From CANLBN01 sp047634655 (lineage in GTDB: Bacteria; Pseudomonadota; Gammaproteobacteria; Pseudomonadales; Cellvibrionaceae): DNA of 6,452 nt. Shown here piece after piece: positions 1 through 6,140 of the stretch. The stretch lies in contig JBLIHY010000107.1 in assembly GCA_047634655.1 (NCBI GenBank), positions 1-6,452 of the forward strand, given 5' to 3'. Made by a program: the position numbers and the translations under genes. Within the stretch, counting starts at the first letter, position 1. Each line of letters starts with the position of its first letter. The notes below the pieces were generated by a model. The model saw only the letters and a list, made by a program, of their open reading frames with translations, was not told where the DNA came from and made no database searches.

Positions 1-252
1 CCTGATAGTATTGTTTATGGTGGTTGTTGGCGTGGCTATAATGCACTGGATACCTCAGAGTTTAAGCATTACCGAATTAATCATTCTCTTTTATTTTCGG
101 ACAAACATGATCACATTAACGGTATAGAGAATTTTTGGAATCAGGCAAAGCGCTATTTGCGAAAATTTAATGGTGTTCCGAGAGAGCATTTCCCGCTGTT
201 TTTGAAGGAATGCGAATGGCGTTTTAAAAAACCACGGCCAAAAAAAAATTAA
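1..252 (+). pseudogene. IS1595-family transposase, C-terminal fragment, inactivated
   Basis: An open frame from position 1 to TAA at 250-252 encodes 83 residues of an IS1595-family DDE transposase. The hallmark blocks are visible: VYGGCWRGYNALD, then FKHYRINHS, then HINGIENFWNQAKR, then LRKFNG and PLFLKECEWRF. Two defects stand out. First, family members usually have VY(T/S)D at the start of the first block, where the Asp is a metal ligand. Here codon 22-24 is GGT (Gly), one A-to-G change from GAT. Second, the frame stops at KPRPKKN right after a run of nine A (240-248). The expected tail, LTQLKQWVKK, is found in the -1 frame from 249. The N-terminal part lies outside the window. The family call is firm. 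Loss of function is inferred from the missing Asp and the frame break. Confidence 0.92.
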
Positions 253-283
253 CCCAATTAAAACAATGGGTTAAAAAACAAAT

Positions 284-307
284 GGGCCAGTTATCTGGGG
301 CAGCCCC
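284..307 (+). repeat. Candidate right terminal inverted repeat of the IS1595 element
   Basis: Read inward from the end on the minus strand, this is GGGGCTGCCCC followed by AGATAACTGGCCC, a G-rich tip with a mixed inner part as seen at IS1595-type ends. The tip is itself an 11-bp palindrome (297-307, central A). The matching left repeat is not in the window, so this is a placement by context. Confidence 0.5.
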
Positions 308-329
308 TAAAAATTTTTATAATTGGAAT

Positions 330-359
330 TTGTCAATTGATCTTTCTGATGAGTGTAAA
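330..359 (+). promoter_or_regulatory. Candidate promoter for the NRDE-family gene
   Basis: TTGTCA at 330-335 matches the -35 consensus at five of six positions. TGTAAA at 354-359 matches the -10 consensus at four of six, with an 18-bp spacer. It lies just outside the inferred IS right end and about 65 bp before the ATG at 425, so it could drive the downstream gene. The region is AT-rich, so a chance match is possible. Confidence 0.3.
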
Positions 360-424
360 TTTATTTACGATAACTTTATGCGTTTCTTAAAAACCTTCCT
401 TGATGCGCCTCTAAACTTCTTCTC

Positions 425-1249
425 ATGTGCCTGATCCTATTTTCTTTTCAGCCATCCACAGATCGGCCTTTGGTGTTAGGAGCTAATCGCGACGAGTTTT
501 TTGACCGTCCAACGGCTCCTGCTGATTATTGGGAAGATACGCCAAAAGTGCTTGCTGGAAGAGATTTGCTGGCCGGAGGCACTTGGCTCGGCATTACTGC
601 CAGTGGCCGCTTTGCCGCAGTGACTAATGTGCGCGAACCGCAGGTGGTGACGAAGAAGAAGCTTCTCTCTCGTGGCGATTTAACTCGACATTTTTTACAG
701 GGTGATGAAGCACCACAGGCCTACTTAAAGCGTCTGTCTGCAGATAAAGATAATTACGCTGGCTTTAATCTACTGTTAGGCGACTTCTCTGACGAGCCTT
801 CCAGTATTTTTTATTTTAGTAACCGCTGTGCAGGTATTCATTCGCTGACCCAAGGGACTTACGGACTCAGTAATCATCTCCTGGATAGCCCATGGCCTAA
901 AGTCGACGATGGTAAAACCATTCTGCGTCAAGGTTTAAAGATGGCTGAAGGCAATCATGATTTTATTCGCGATTTACTTGAGCGTCCATCGACAGCCGAA
1001 GATGATCGTTTGCCCGATACTGGGGTTAGTTATGCAAAAGAGAAGGCGCTGTCGGCTATTTTCATCGCCAATTTACCAAATTATGGTACCCGGGCTTCTT
1101 CAGTACTGACGATCGATTACCAGCGGATTAAATTCAGTGAACAAGACTATCGGGTTTCCGAGGATGGCAGCCCTAATCCTGATGGACCCGCGCGATATTT
1201 TCAATTTGATCGGACTAATCCTCGGCCAGTGATCGCGGGCGTGAAATAA
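425..1249 (+). CDS. NRDE/TANGO2-family protein
   Basis: This 274-residue protein belongs to the NRDE (TANGO2, PF05742) family. It starts with the family's typical MCLILF, including the near-invariant Cys2, and carries the name-giving NRDE at residues 21-24. Then come AGRD.LAGGTWLG (44-56), FAAVTNVRE (63-71) and YGLSNHLLDSPWPKV (around 146-160). Length is normal for the family (about 250-280). The family has an Ntn-hydrolase-like look, and a role in haem handling has been proposed for animal and some bacterial members; neither shows a reaction for this protein. The start is fixed by the N-terminal motif, yet no Shine-Dalgarno sequence is visible in the pyrimidine-rich stretch before it (CTCTAAACTTCTTCTC). 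Its 3' end overlaps convergent ptsP by 35 bp. An IS1595 remnant sits directly upstream, so its original promoter may have been replaced. Confidence 0.93.
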   Translation: MCLILFSFQPSTDRPLVLGANRDEFFDRPTAPADYWEDTPKVLAGRDLLAGGTWLGITASGRFAAVTNVREPQVVTKKKLLSRGDLTRHFLQGDEAPQAYLKRLSADKDNYAGFNLLLGDFSDEPSSIFYFSNRCAGIHSLTQGTYGLSNHLLDSPWPKVDDGKTILRQGLKMAEGNHDFIRDLLERPSTAEDDRLPDTGVSYAKEKALSAIFIANLPNYGTRASSVLTIDYQRIKFSEQDYRVSEDGSPNPDGPARYFQFDRTNPRPVIAGVK

Positions 1250-3476
1250 TACCAAGTCCCTTGAGTTCACTGCGCAGATGCGTCGCAATAGATTCGGCAT
1301 TGTTTAATTTCATCACACTTTCCAGTAATTTTTTAGCTTGTTCGAGAGTGATGCTACGAATAACGGATTTCACCTTGGGCAGATTGGTGGAGCTCATGGA
1401 AAAGGCGTCGTAACCCATGGCCATCAACAAGATGGCGGCGCTTGGATCTCCCGCCATCTCACCACAAATGCTTACCGGCGTCCCCTGGCTGTGGGCAGCT
1501 TCAACAATGAGTTGCAGTGCGGTCAATACCGCTGGATGAAAAGAGTCGTAAAGGTCTGCCACTCGAGCGTTGTTGCGGTCTACGGCTAGTAGGTATTGAG
1601 TAAGATCGTTGCTGCCCACCGATAGAAAGTCTGACCGCGCCGCCAGTTCCTTAGCTTGGTAAACTGCCGCTGGCACTTCAATCATCACGCCTACTGGTGG
1701 CATTTCCACATTCAGCTTTTCTTCGACGAGTTCCTTGTAACTGCGATAAATCAGCGATTGAGCTTCCTGCAACTCGGGGATGGAGGAAATCATTGGCAGC
1801 ATGATGCGCAAATTGTTGAGTCCCTCGGAGGCGCGTATCATAGCACGCACCTGAGCCAGAAAAATCTCCGGATGATCTAAGGTGACGCGAATCCCTCGCC
1901 AGCCCAAAAATGGATTGGCTTCTTCGATGGGGAAATAACTCAAAGCCTTGTCTCCGCCTACATCCAGAGTGCGCATAGTAACTGTGGAGGGCGCGAAGGC
2001 GGCGAGTTGTTCGCGGTAAATGACTGTTTGCTCAGCCTCCGTCGGGAAACTGTCCCGCAGCAGAAATGGAACCTCCGTTCGGTACAAACCAACGCCTTCA
2101 GCGCCACGTTCAATAGAGCGAACCACATCCGCCATCAAGCCGGTATTTACCCACAGCGGTATTCGGTGTTTGTCCAGTGTTTCACACGGCAAATCTCGCA
2201 GAGATTCGTAGCTTTTTGACATTTCCTCGTCTTCGCGAACAAGGTTTTCGAACTCTGATAGTGCCTCAGTGCTGGGGTTGACATAAACATTACCGCGATA
2301 GCCGTCGACGATCACTTTGGAGCCATCGAGCTGAGTAAACGGTAAATCCACGGCGCCAATTACCGTGGGAATGCCCATGGCGCGCGCCAGAATGGCAATA
2401 TGAGAGTTGCTGGATCCCTGCACCGAGACTAAGCCCACCAACTTGTCTTTGGGTATCTCGCCCAACACGGAGGCCGTTAATTCTTCCCCCAAAAGTACGG
2501 TGTCGTCGGGGAAATCCTCTCGTTTCTCGCTGCTTTTCTGTAAGCAAGCCAATACTCGCCTGCCTAAATCGCGAACATCGGCAGAGCGTTCACTTAAATA
2601 GGGGTCGTGCATTGAAGCGAAGGTTTGAGCGTGTTTGAGAATAACCTGGCTCCAAGCATAAGAGGCTACCACCCCTTTTTTTATAATATCTACCACCTCT
2701 TTAACGAGAGCGAGGTCATCAAGCATGGAACCGTAAGCATCGAATAGCGCTTGTTCTTCCTGGGTCAGGCGATCGGCGAGACGATGGCTAAGTGTTCGGA
2801 TCTCCCCCTTCGCGGTATCCAGTGATTCGTGAAAGGATTGAATCTCATTGCTAATATTTTTACAGCGTTGAAAGGGTACGCTATTGAGTTCCGCGGCCGG
2901 AGAGTAAACCACGGCTGTGCCAACCGCAATCCCGGAAGCGCCTGGCATCCCCTTAAAGCGCGCATCCTTTGCTTCTTTTGCAGATTGCTTGAGTCCGCCA
3001 GCGGCTTTCGCATGAGCGATAACGCTCGCCAACTGAGTTGAGAGCGTTTGTAGAAAAGCCTCTTCGCTTTCATCGAAGCGCCTGTGCTCGGACTGCTGCA
3101 CGGTTAGTACGCCGAGAACTTCTCGATGATGGATGATGGGAACTCCGAGGAATGATCTGAAGCGCTCCTCTCCAGTCTCTGGAAAGTAGAGATAACGGGA
3201 GTGCGCCTCGGCATTTTCGAGGTTGATAGGTTCTCCGCGCTTAGCTACATAGCCCACGAGGCCTTCTCTATGAGACATGCTGATGCGATTGACAGCGCTT
3301 GCGTTTAAGCCTCGAGTGGCGCGCAGCATCAGGCGATCAGTATCATCGCGTAGATAAAGAGAACATACTTTGACCTTCATTGCCCTGCGCACGCGCTCTA
3401 CCACTATTTCCATAGCGGTAGACAAGCTTGAGGCTGTATTCACCTCTTGTGTAATAGCGCGTAGAGAGTCCAGCAT
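1215..3476 (-). CDS. ptsP: PTS-Ntr enzyme I, phosphoenolpyruvate-protein phosphotransferase
   Basis: EI-Ntr takes phosphate from phosphoenolpyruvate and passes it to NPr (PtsO) and on to EIIA-Ntr (PtsN), a cytoplasmic regulatory relay tied to nitrogen, potassium and envelope control rather than sugar uptake. The 753 residues are full length. A GAF domain (about 15-155, containing VCSLYL and FRSFLGVPIIHHREVLGVL) is followed by the enzyme I N-terminal domain (about 177-300). Next comes the phosphohistidine swivel domain with active-site His359 in SSNSHIAILARAMGIPTV. The PEP-binding barrel follows, with GLYRTE (464-469), MRTLDVGGDK (501-510), GWRGIR (525-530), MIEVPAAV with Mg ligand Glu600, GSNDLTQY with Asp624, and CGEMAGDP with Cys671. 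All key residues are present. The start MLDSLRAI agrees with known PtsP N-termini, although the ribosome binding site is weak. It lies downstream of rppH, as in many gammaproteobacteria. Confidence 0.97.
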   Translation of the reverse strand: MLDSLRAITQEVNTASSLSTAMEIVVERVRRAMKVKVCSLYLRDDTDRLMLRATRGLNASAVNRISMSHREGLVGYVAKRGEPINLENAEAHSRYLYFPETGEERFRSFLGVPIIHHREVLGVLTVQQSEHRRFDESEEAFLQTLSTQLASVIAHAKAAGGLKQSAKEAKDARFKGMPGASGIAVGTAVVYSPAAELNSVPFQRCKNISNEIQSFHESLDTAKGEIRTLSHRLADRLTQEEQALFDAYGSMLDDLALVKEVVDIIKKGVVASYAWSQVILKHAQTFASMHDPYLSERSADVRDLGRRVLACLQKSSEKREDFPDDTVLLGEELTASVLGEIPKDKLVGLVSVQGSSNSHIAILARAMGIPTVIGAVDLPFTQLDGSKVIVDGYRGNVYVNPSTEALSEFENLVREDEEMSKSYESLRDLPCETLDKHRIPLWVNTGLMADVVRSIERGAEGVGLYRTEVPFLLRDSFPTEAEQTVIYREQLAAFAPSTVTMRTLDVGGDKALSYFPIEEANPFLGWRGIRVTLDHPEIFLAQVRAMIRASEGLNNLRIMLPMISSIPELQEAQSLIYRSYKELVEEKLNVEMPPVGVMIEVPAAVYQAKELAARSDFLSVGSNDLTQYLLAVDRNNARVADLYDSFHPAVLTALQLIVEAAHSQGTPVSICGEMAGDPSAAILLMAMGYDAFSMSSTNLPKVKSVIRSITLEQAKKLLESVMKLNNAESIATHLRSELKGLGIISRPRSLAED

Positions 3477-3500
3477 AGTTAATTAGCAATTTGTCGGTTC

Positions 3501-3530
3501 ATTATTCACGACCGTAGGGTTAATGGTCGA
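3501..3530 (-). promoter_or_regulatory. Candidate ptsP promoter
   Basis: On the minus strand TCGACC (3530-3525) matches the -35 box at four of six positions, followed by 18 bp and AATAAT (3506-3501). This lies 25-54 bp before the ptsP ATG, inside a 201-bp gap too wide for an obligatory rppH-ptsP operon. It suggests ptsP can be transcribed on its own. The spacer contains a CGACC/GGTCG inverted repeat (3509-3513, 3525-3529) that overlaps the -35 box. Confidence 0.3.
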
Positions 3531-3548
3531 GTCAGAGTTGCTTAATGT

Positions 3549-3561
3549 CTTCCCAGGGAAG
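3549..3561. repeat. 13-bp palindrome in the rppH-ptsP gap
   Basis: CTTCCCAGGGAAG is a perfect inverted repeat with a single central A, located 73 bp before the ptsP start. It has no U-tract on either strand, so it is not a classical terminator. An operator site is possible but there is no further support. Confidence 0.4.
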
Positions 3562-3677
3562 CAATCCTGAGTTTAAAAGTCTTTGTGGCTCACTTTTCGT
3601 TATGAATTGCCAGTGATTTTGTTGTTAACCAGCAATGAAAAGATCTTTTTCTGTGTTTTGTTAGCGACCCACTAACT

Positions 3678-4199
3678 CTATTGGCTTTGATTCAACGGCT
3701 GTGTATTGGCGAGTTGTCTTTCTAGTTGACCGTGAGCCGGAGATAATGCTTTGAGCGCGCGGCGATATACCTCTTTCTTAAAAGCGATAACTTGATTCAG
3801 TGGGTACCAGTAGCTAACCCAGCGCCATTCGTCAAACTCTACGGTTGGCGAATGGTCGAGACTGACGCTCTCGTCACCCGTCAACAGTTCTAAGAGATAC
3901 CACTTTTGTTTCTGTCCTATGCACATGGGTGCCTGACGTGCCCTCACAAGTTTGCGGGGGAGTTGATATCTCAACCAGCCTTTGGTGACGCTCAGTAGTT
4001 TAACATCCGTTGGACGCAAACCAACTTCTTCGTAGAGCTCTCGGTAGAGAGCTTGTTCCAGATCTTCACCTGCCTTAATTCCGCCTTGAGGAAATTGCCA
4101 TGCGTCTGTTCCTCCGGCGCGTCGTCCCCACAAAACCCGACCGGCTGAATTGCTGATTATCATTCCGACATTGGCGCGGTAACCTTTGCCATCAATCAT
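3678..4199 (-). CDS. rppH: RNA pyrophosphohydrolase (Nudix)
   Basis: RppH removes pyrophosphate from the 5' triphosphate of mRNAs, leaving a monophosphate that stimulates RNase E cleavage and decay. The 173-residue product is the usual size. It starts MIDGKGYRANVG and has WQFPQGG followed by the Nudix box at residues 39-61: G39, E45, then RELYEEVGL at 53-61, where the E57/E58 pair includes metal ligands. GQKQKWYLL and the closing FDEWRWVSYWYPL block (substrate and fold elements of RppH-type Nudix proteins) are also present. The start at 4199 is chosen over the longer open frame beginning at 4250. AGGAGA lies 7 bp before it and family members begin MID. The extra 17 residues have no counterpart that I know of. 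It is transcribed divergently from the HAD gene and precedes ptsP by 201 bp. Confidence 0.95.
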   Translation of the reverse strand: MIDGKGYRANVGMIISNSAGRVLWGRRAGGTDAWQFPQGGIKAGEDLEQALYRELYEEVGLRPTDVKLLSVTKGWLRYQLPRKLVRARQAPMCIGQKQKWYLLELLTGDESVSLDHSPTVEFDEWRWVSYWYPLNQVIAFKKEVYRRALKALSPAHGQLERQLANTQPLNQSQ

Positions 4200-4272
4200 C
4201 GGCGGCTCTCCTAATGAAACGGGGCGTTCTGAAAACTGAACTCTCGCCATACCAAGAGGGTTTTCTGCCTTA

Positions 4273-4302
4273 AATATAGAATTTCTAAAGGCCCGAGTTC
4301 AG
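4273..4302 (-). promoter_or_regulatory. Candidate rppH promoter
   Basis: On the minus strand CTGAAC (4302-4297), an 18-bp spacer and TATATT (4278-4273) form a weak sigma-70-like site. It would give an untranslated leader of roughly 65 nt before the rppH ATG. The -35 match is poor (three of six), so this rests mostly on the -10 box and position. Confidence 0.25.
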
Positions 4303-4415
4303 TAGATTAAAATATCAATCGAAGACTAAGAAGGACACGGGAAAAACGATACTTATTCGATTTTTTCACTCTAGGTTACTCGATGATGTCGCCCTTACAC
4401 CATGGTCAACCTTGA

Positions 4416-4456
4416 GTTACTCTCTGTAAACAAGCAAAGAGTGTAACTGTAAACAA
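4416..4456. repeat. Repeat cluster: imperfect inverted repeat plus 10-bp direct repeat
   Basis: GTTACTCTCT (4416-4425) and AGAGTGTAAC (4438-4447) form an inverted repeat matching at nine of ten positions. Overlapping it, CTGTAAACAA occurs twice exactly (4424-4433 and 4447-4456), 23 bp apart, or about two helical turns. This arrangement is typical of regulator binding sites, here placed between two divergent promoters. I cannot name the regulator. Confidence 0.5.
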
Positions 4457-4480
4457 ACCAAATTACCTGAAAACTCTGTT

Positions 4481-4508
4481 CTGATTTATAAAATCAGTCT
4501 GGTATAAA
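4481..4508 (+). promoter_or_regulatory. Extended -10 promoter candidate with adjoining dyad, HAD gene
   Basis: TGGTATAAA (4500-4508) fits an extended -10 element (TG, one base, then TATAAA). It makes the poor -35 region less important. Immediately upstream, CTGATTT and AAATCAG (4481-4487, 4491-4497) form a perfect 7-bp dyad with a 3-bp centre, placed across the usual -35 to spacer region, where an operator could act. The leader to the HAD ATG would be about 108 nt. Confidence 0.4.
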
Positions 4509-4623
4509 TGGGCTAGTAACAGAGTATAGAATAACCGGATTTTAAAGATAGCAACAAGCCAGGCGAGTGCGCATACTCGTAAATACAAATCAGTAAACAT
4601 AAAGTAGAAAAATATTAGAAGCC

Positions 4624-5283
4624 ATGGTGAGACTAACCATTTTTGATCTAGACAACACCCTCTTAGCTGGAGACAGTGATTATGCATGGGGCCAGTTTAT
4701 CGTAGATAAAGGTCTCGTTAACCGCGAGGAGTATCTCGAAAAAAATAACCACTTCTACCTAAAATACCAACAGGGAACGTTGGATATTCACGAGTATCAA
4801 CGTTTTGTACTGACCCCGCTGATTCGTCTGGATTGTGAGCAACGGGAGAATCTGCGCCAAGAATTTCTCGTGGAAGTTGTCGGCTCGCTGCGGCTGCCAA
4901 AAGCCGATGCGCTGATTCGCCATCATCAGAATCTGGGCGATCAGGTGATGATCATCACGGCTACCAATCGCTTCATCGCCGGGCCTATCGGCCCGCTTTT
5001 GGGGATTGATACGATGTTGGCTACCGAACCAGAGGTCATTAATGACAAATTTACGGGTGCTATTGCCGGCATTCCCTGTTTCCAAGAAGGCAAAATCACT
5101 CGGTTGCGGGAGTGGCTACAAGCTCAGGGTGTTGAGCCGACACAACTGACATTCTATAGTGATTCGATTAACGATCTGCCATTACTGGAATATTCAGACA
5201 AGGCAATTGCCGTAGATCCCGACGAGTCTTTAAAACGCCACGCTCACCGTCTAGGCTGGCCAATAATATCTCTGCGAGATTAA
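4624..5283 (+). CDS. HAD-IB family hydrolase (SerB-like phosphatase)
   Basis: The 219-residue protein is a haloacid dehalogenase superfamily phosphatase of subfamily IB. Motif I is FDLDNTLL with nucleophile Asp8 and acid/base Asp10. Motif II is IITATN with Thr112. Motif III Lys is probably Lys157 in EGKITRL. Motif IV is YSDSINDLPLL with Asp180 and Asp184 binding Mg. The helical insert between motifs I and II (about 15-90) is the C1-type cap of SerB-like enzymes. The substrate is unknown; relatives are often annotated loosely as phosphoserine phosphatase-like. The start has a weak AGAAG ribosome site 4 bp before the ATG and places motif I at the usual distance from the N-terminus. Divergent placement next to rppH matches the order I recall from pseudomonads. 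No terminator is obvious downstream. Confidence 0.95.
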   Translation: MVRLTIFDLDNTLLAGDSDYAWGQFIVDKGLVNREEYLEKNNHFYLKYQQGTLDIHEYQRFVLTPLIRLDCEQRENLRQEFLVEVVGSLRLPKADALIRHHQNLGDQVMIITATNRFIAGPIGPLLGIDTMLATEPEVINDKFTGAIAGIPCFQEGKITRLREWLQAQGVEPTQLTFYSDSINDLPLLEYSDKAIAVDPDESLKRHAHRLGWPIISLRD

Positions 5284-5627
5284 CCACTCTTTAGCAATGC
5301 CAGCGAAAATGAAACCATGGACATCACTAGCCTCGGCATCAATCAATCTCAGTAATTTGATATAAGAGGTTTACTATGTCAGCTGGACGTCAACGGTAAT
5401 CGCGCTCAAAAGGTTAGCAAGACCACCGGTGCCTTGGAACGCTACACCTATGCCACCGGATCCTTTTCAAGATATACCTTATGGTGATCCTTACCCTAGT
5501 AACTTCTGTCCCATTCAGTGAGATGGCTTTTATTTATGAATTATGAAAACTCACTTGTTGCAGGTTTTTGTTTGTTGCCCTCATATATTTTTGGTGCACT
5601 ATTAGTTGGTAGGGGAGGTGTTGTTAT
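5284..5627 (+). other. Decayed region between the HAD gene and the IS4 remnant
   Basis: About 340 bp with no intact gene. From 5284 to 5382 I see only very short open frames, including a seven-codon ATG frame at 5376-5399 preceded by a good AAGAGG ribosome site, which would give a nonsense peptide. Then come an Rhs-repeat scrap (5383-5487), a shifted-frame peptide tail (to 5521) and a small hydrophobic frame (from 5536), listed separately. The whole stretch reads like pieces of a former Rhs locus joined by deletions. Confidence 0.55.
5383..5487 (+). pseudogene. Rhs/YD-repeat protein fragment
   Basis: A single frame encodes LDVNGNRAQKVSKTTG followed by ALERYTYATGS. This is the YD/RHS repeat pattern (YD..GNR......G....Y.Y) found in Rhs and other polymorphic-toxin shells. 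Roughly one repeat survives, with no start codon and with a TGA at 5485-5487. Upstream the frame does not continue as recognisable Rhs. From 5459 a different frame gives DPFQDIPYGDPYPSNFCPIQ and stops at 5519-5521. That may be the frame-shifted continuation or an unrelated piece. The repeat itself is recognisable; the meaning of the tail is speculation. Confidence 0.7.
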
Positions 5628-5652
5628 GTGGCTAATCGGAATGATCGCTTAG
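5536..5652 (+). CDS. Small hydrophobic ORF, probably truncated
   Basis: A 38-residue frame starts MNYENSLVAGFC and continues through a hydrophobic segment (about residues 7-24) into GRGGVVMWLIGMIA, then stops at 5650-5652. It begins 14 bp after the stop of the Rhs-associated tail, the place where an immunity gene commonly follows an Rhs toxin. Its last eight or so codons lie in sequence that also encodes the IS4 transposase in another frame, so the reading frame was probably cut by that element. The ribosome site is weak. I do not recognise a family. It may be a broken membrane protein or chance. Confidence 0.25.
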   Translation: MNYENSLVAGFCLLPSYIFGALLVGRGGVVMWLIGMIA

Positions 5653-6127
5653 TAGGTAACGGCTTTCTACAATCAGAGCGATTTGGAATTTACAAAGCCC
5701 TAAGCTCATGGTTGTTGCACGATCAAGTTAATCCAATTATTTTGACTGATTGGTCTGATTTGATTACAGATCGAGAACAACAATTATTAAGGGCCTCTAT
5801 TCCCGTGGGAGGTCGAAACCTCACTATTTACGAAAGAATCCATCCTCTAAAACACTACGTCAATCGCAAAGTACACCGTGATTTTTTGGCTCAGTTACGT
5901 GAGTTATTGCCAGATGACATCACGCCCATTATCGTGACAGATGCGGGCTTTCGTGGCACCTGGTTTAAACGGGTTAATCAATTAAACTGGCACTGGATGG
6001 GCCGAGTGCGCAATCGAGTATTTTTGTTGGTATGCAAATTATGCGATGCGACCTAGGAATGTTTAAGCAGAAAGAATTACTCGCGGCATTTAATCTGCTA
6101 GGGTGGGAAACGAAAAATGTCATTTAA
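5628..6127 (+). pseudogene. IS4-family transposase, N-terminally truncated, internally deleted
   Basis: The first frame (GTG at 5628 to TAG at 6054-6056) encodes NDRLVGN, then ILTDWSDL, RASIPVGGRNLTIYE, NRKVHRDFL, IIVTDAGFR and WHWMGRVRNR. These match the IS10/IS4 core. Asp41 of the fragment and Asp105 are the first two catalytic residues, 64 apart as in IS10 (Asp97 and Asp161). About 57 N-terminal residues are missing. After RVRNR (ending 6017) homology moves to another frame: SIFVGMQIMR, then KELLAAFNLLG, ending at TAA 6125-6127. This resembles the extreme C-terminus of IS10-type transposases, which also follows a VRNR motif. The intervening roughly 170 residues, including the catalytic Glu region, are absent. 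The GTG is only the first in-frame start after a TAG at 5610 and is unlikely to be a real one. Confidence 0.88.
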
Positions 6128-6140
6128 CCAAAAATTTTGT

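Larger units (their letters stand above)
1..307 (+). mobile_element. IS1595-family insertion sequence, 3' portion
   Basis: The right-hand part of an IS1595-family (ISXO2-like) element enters from the left edge. It contains the transposase C-terminus and, just beyond it, a GC-rich end, GGGGCAGCCCC (297-307), that looks like the terminal inverted repeat read from inside. The next eight bases, TAAAAATT (308-315), are AT-rich, as expected for the 8-bp target duplications this family makes. The left end is outside the window, so neither the inverted repeat nor the duplication can be confirmed. Family membership rests on the protein match, while the exact right boundary is inferred from base composition and distance from the transposase end. 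Confidence 0.8.
4200..4623. other. Divergent intergenic region between rppH and the HAD gene
   Basis: These 424 bp separate two divergently read genes and contain no convincing coding frame. A minus-strand open frame at 4463-4687 overlaps the HAD start and resembles no protein I recognise. The region is AT-rich and carries a repeat cluster at 4416-4456, a small dyad at 4481-4497, an extended -10 promoter candidate for the HAD gene at 4500-4508, and a weak leader hairpin at 4564-4579 (CGAGT/ACTCG). Confidence 0.6.

Noticed and set aside
1338..3073. Several open frames inside ptsP on both strands
   Set aside because: All are shadows of the full-length ptsP frame, which has complete domain and active-site evidence.
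3638..3649. AAAAGATCTTTT palindrome downstream of rppH as a terminator
   Set aside because: The stem is A/T only and would be too weak. A run of T follows on the plus strand, but rppH is read from the minus strand.
4200..4250. Longer rppH start adding 17 residues
   Set aside because: The internal ATG at 4199 has a good AGGAGA ribosome site and gives the family-typical MIDGKGYRANVG N-terminus.
4463..4687. Minus-strand frame of 74 residues overlapping the HAD start
   Set aside because: It covers the HAD promoter region and first codons, has no recognisable motif and has an AT-driven composition.
5376..5399. Seven-codon ATG frame with a good AAGAGG ribosome site
   Set aside because: Too short and inside decayed Rhs sequence. 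The ribosome site may be a relic of a lost gene start, but the peptide has no support.
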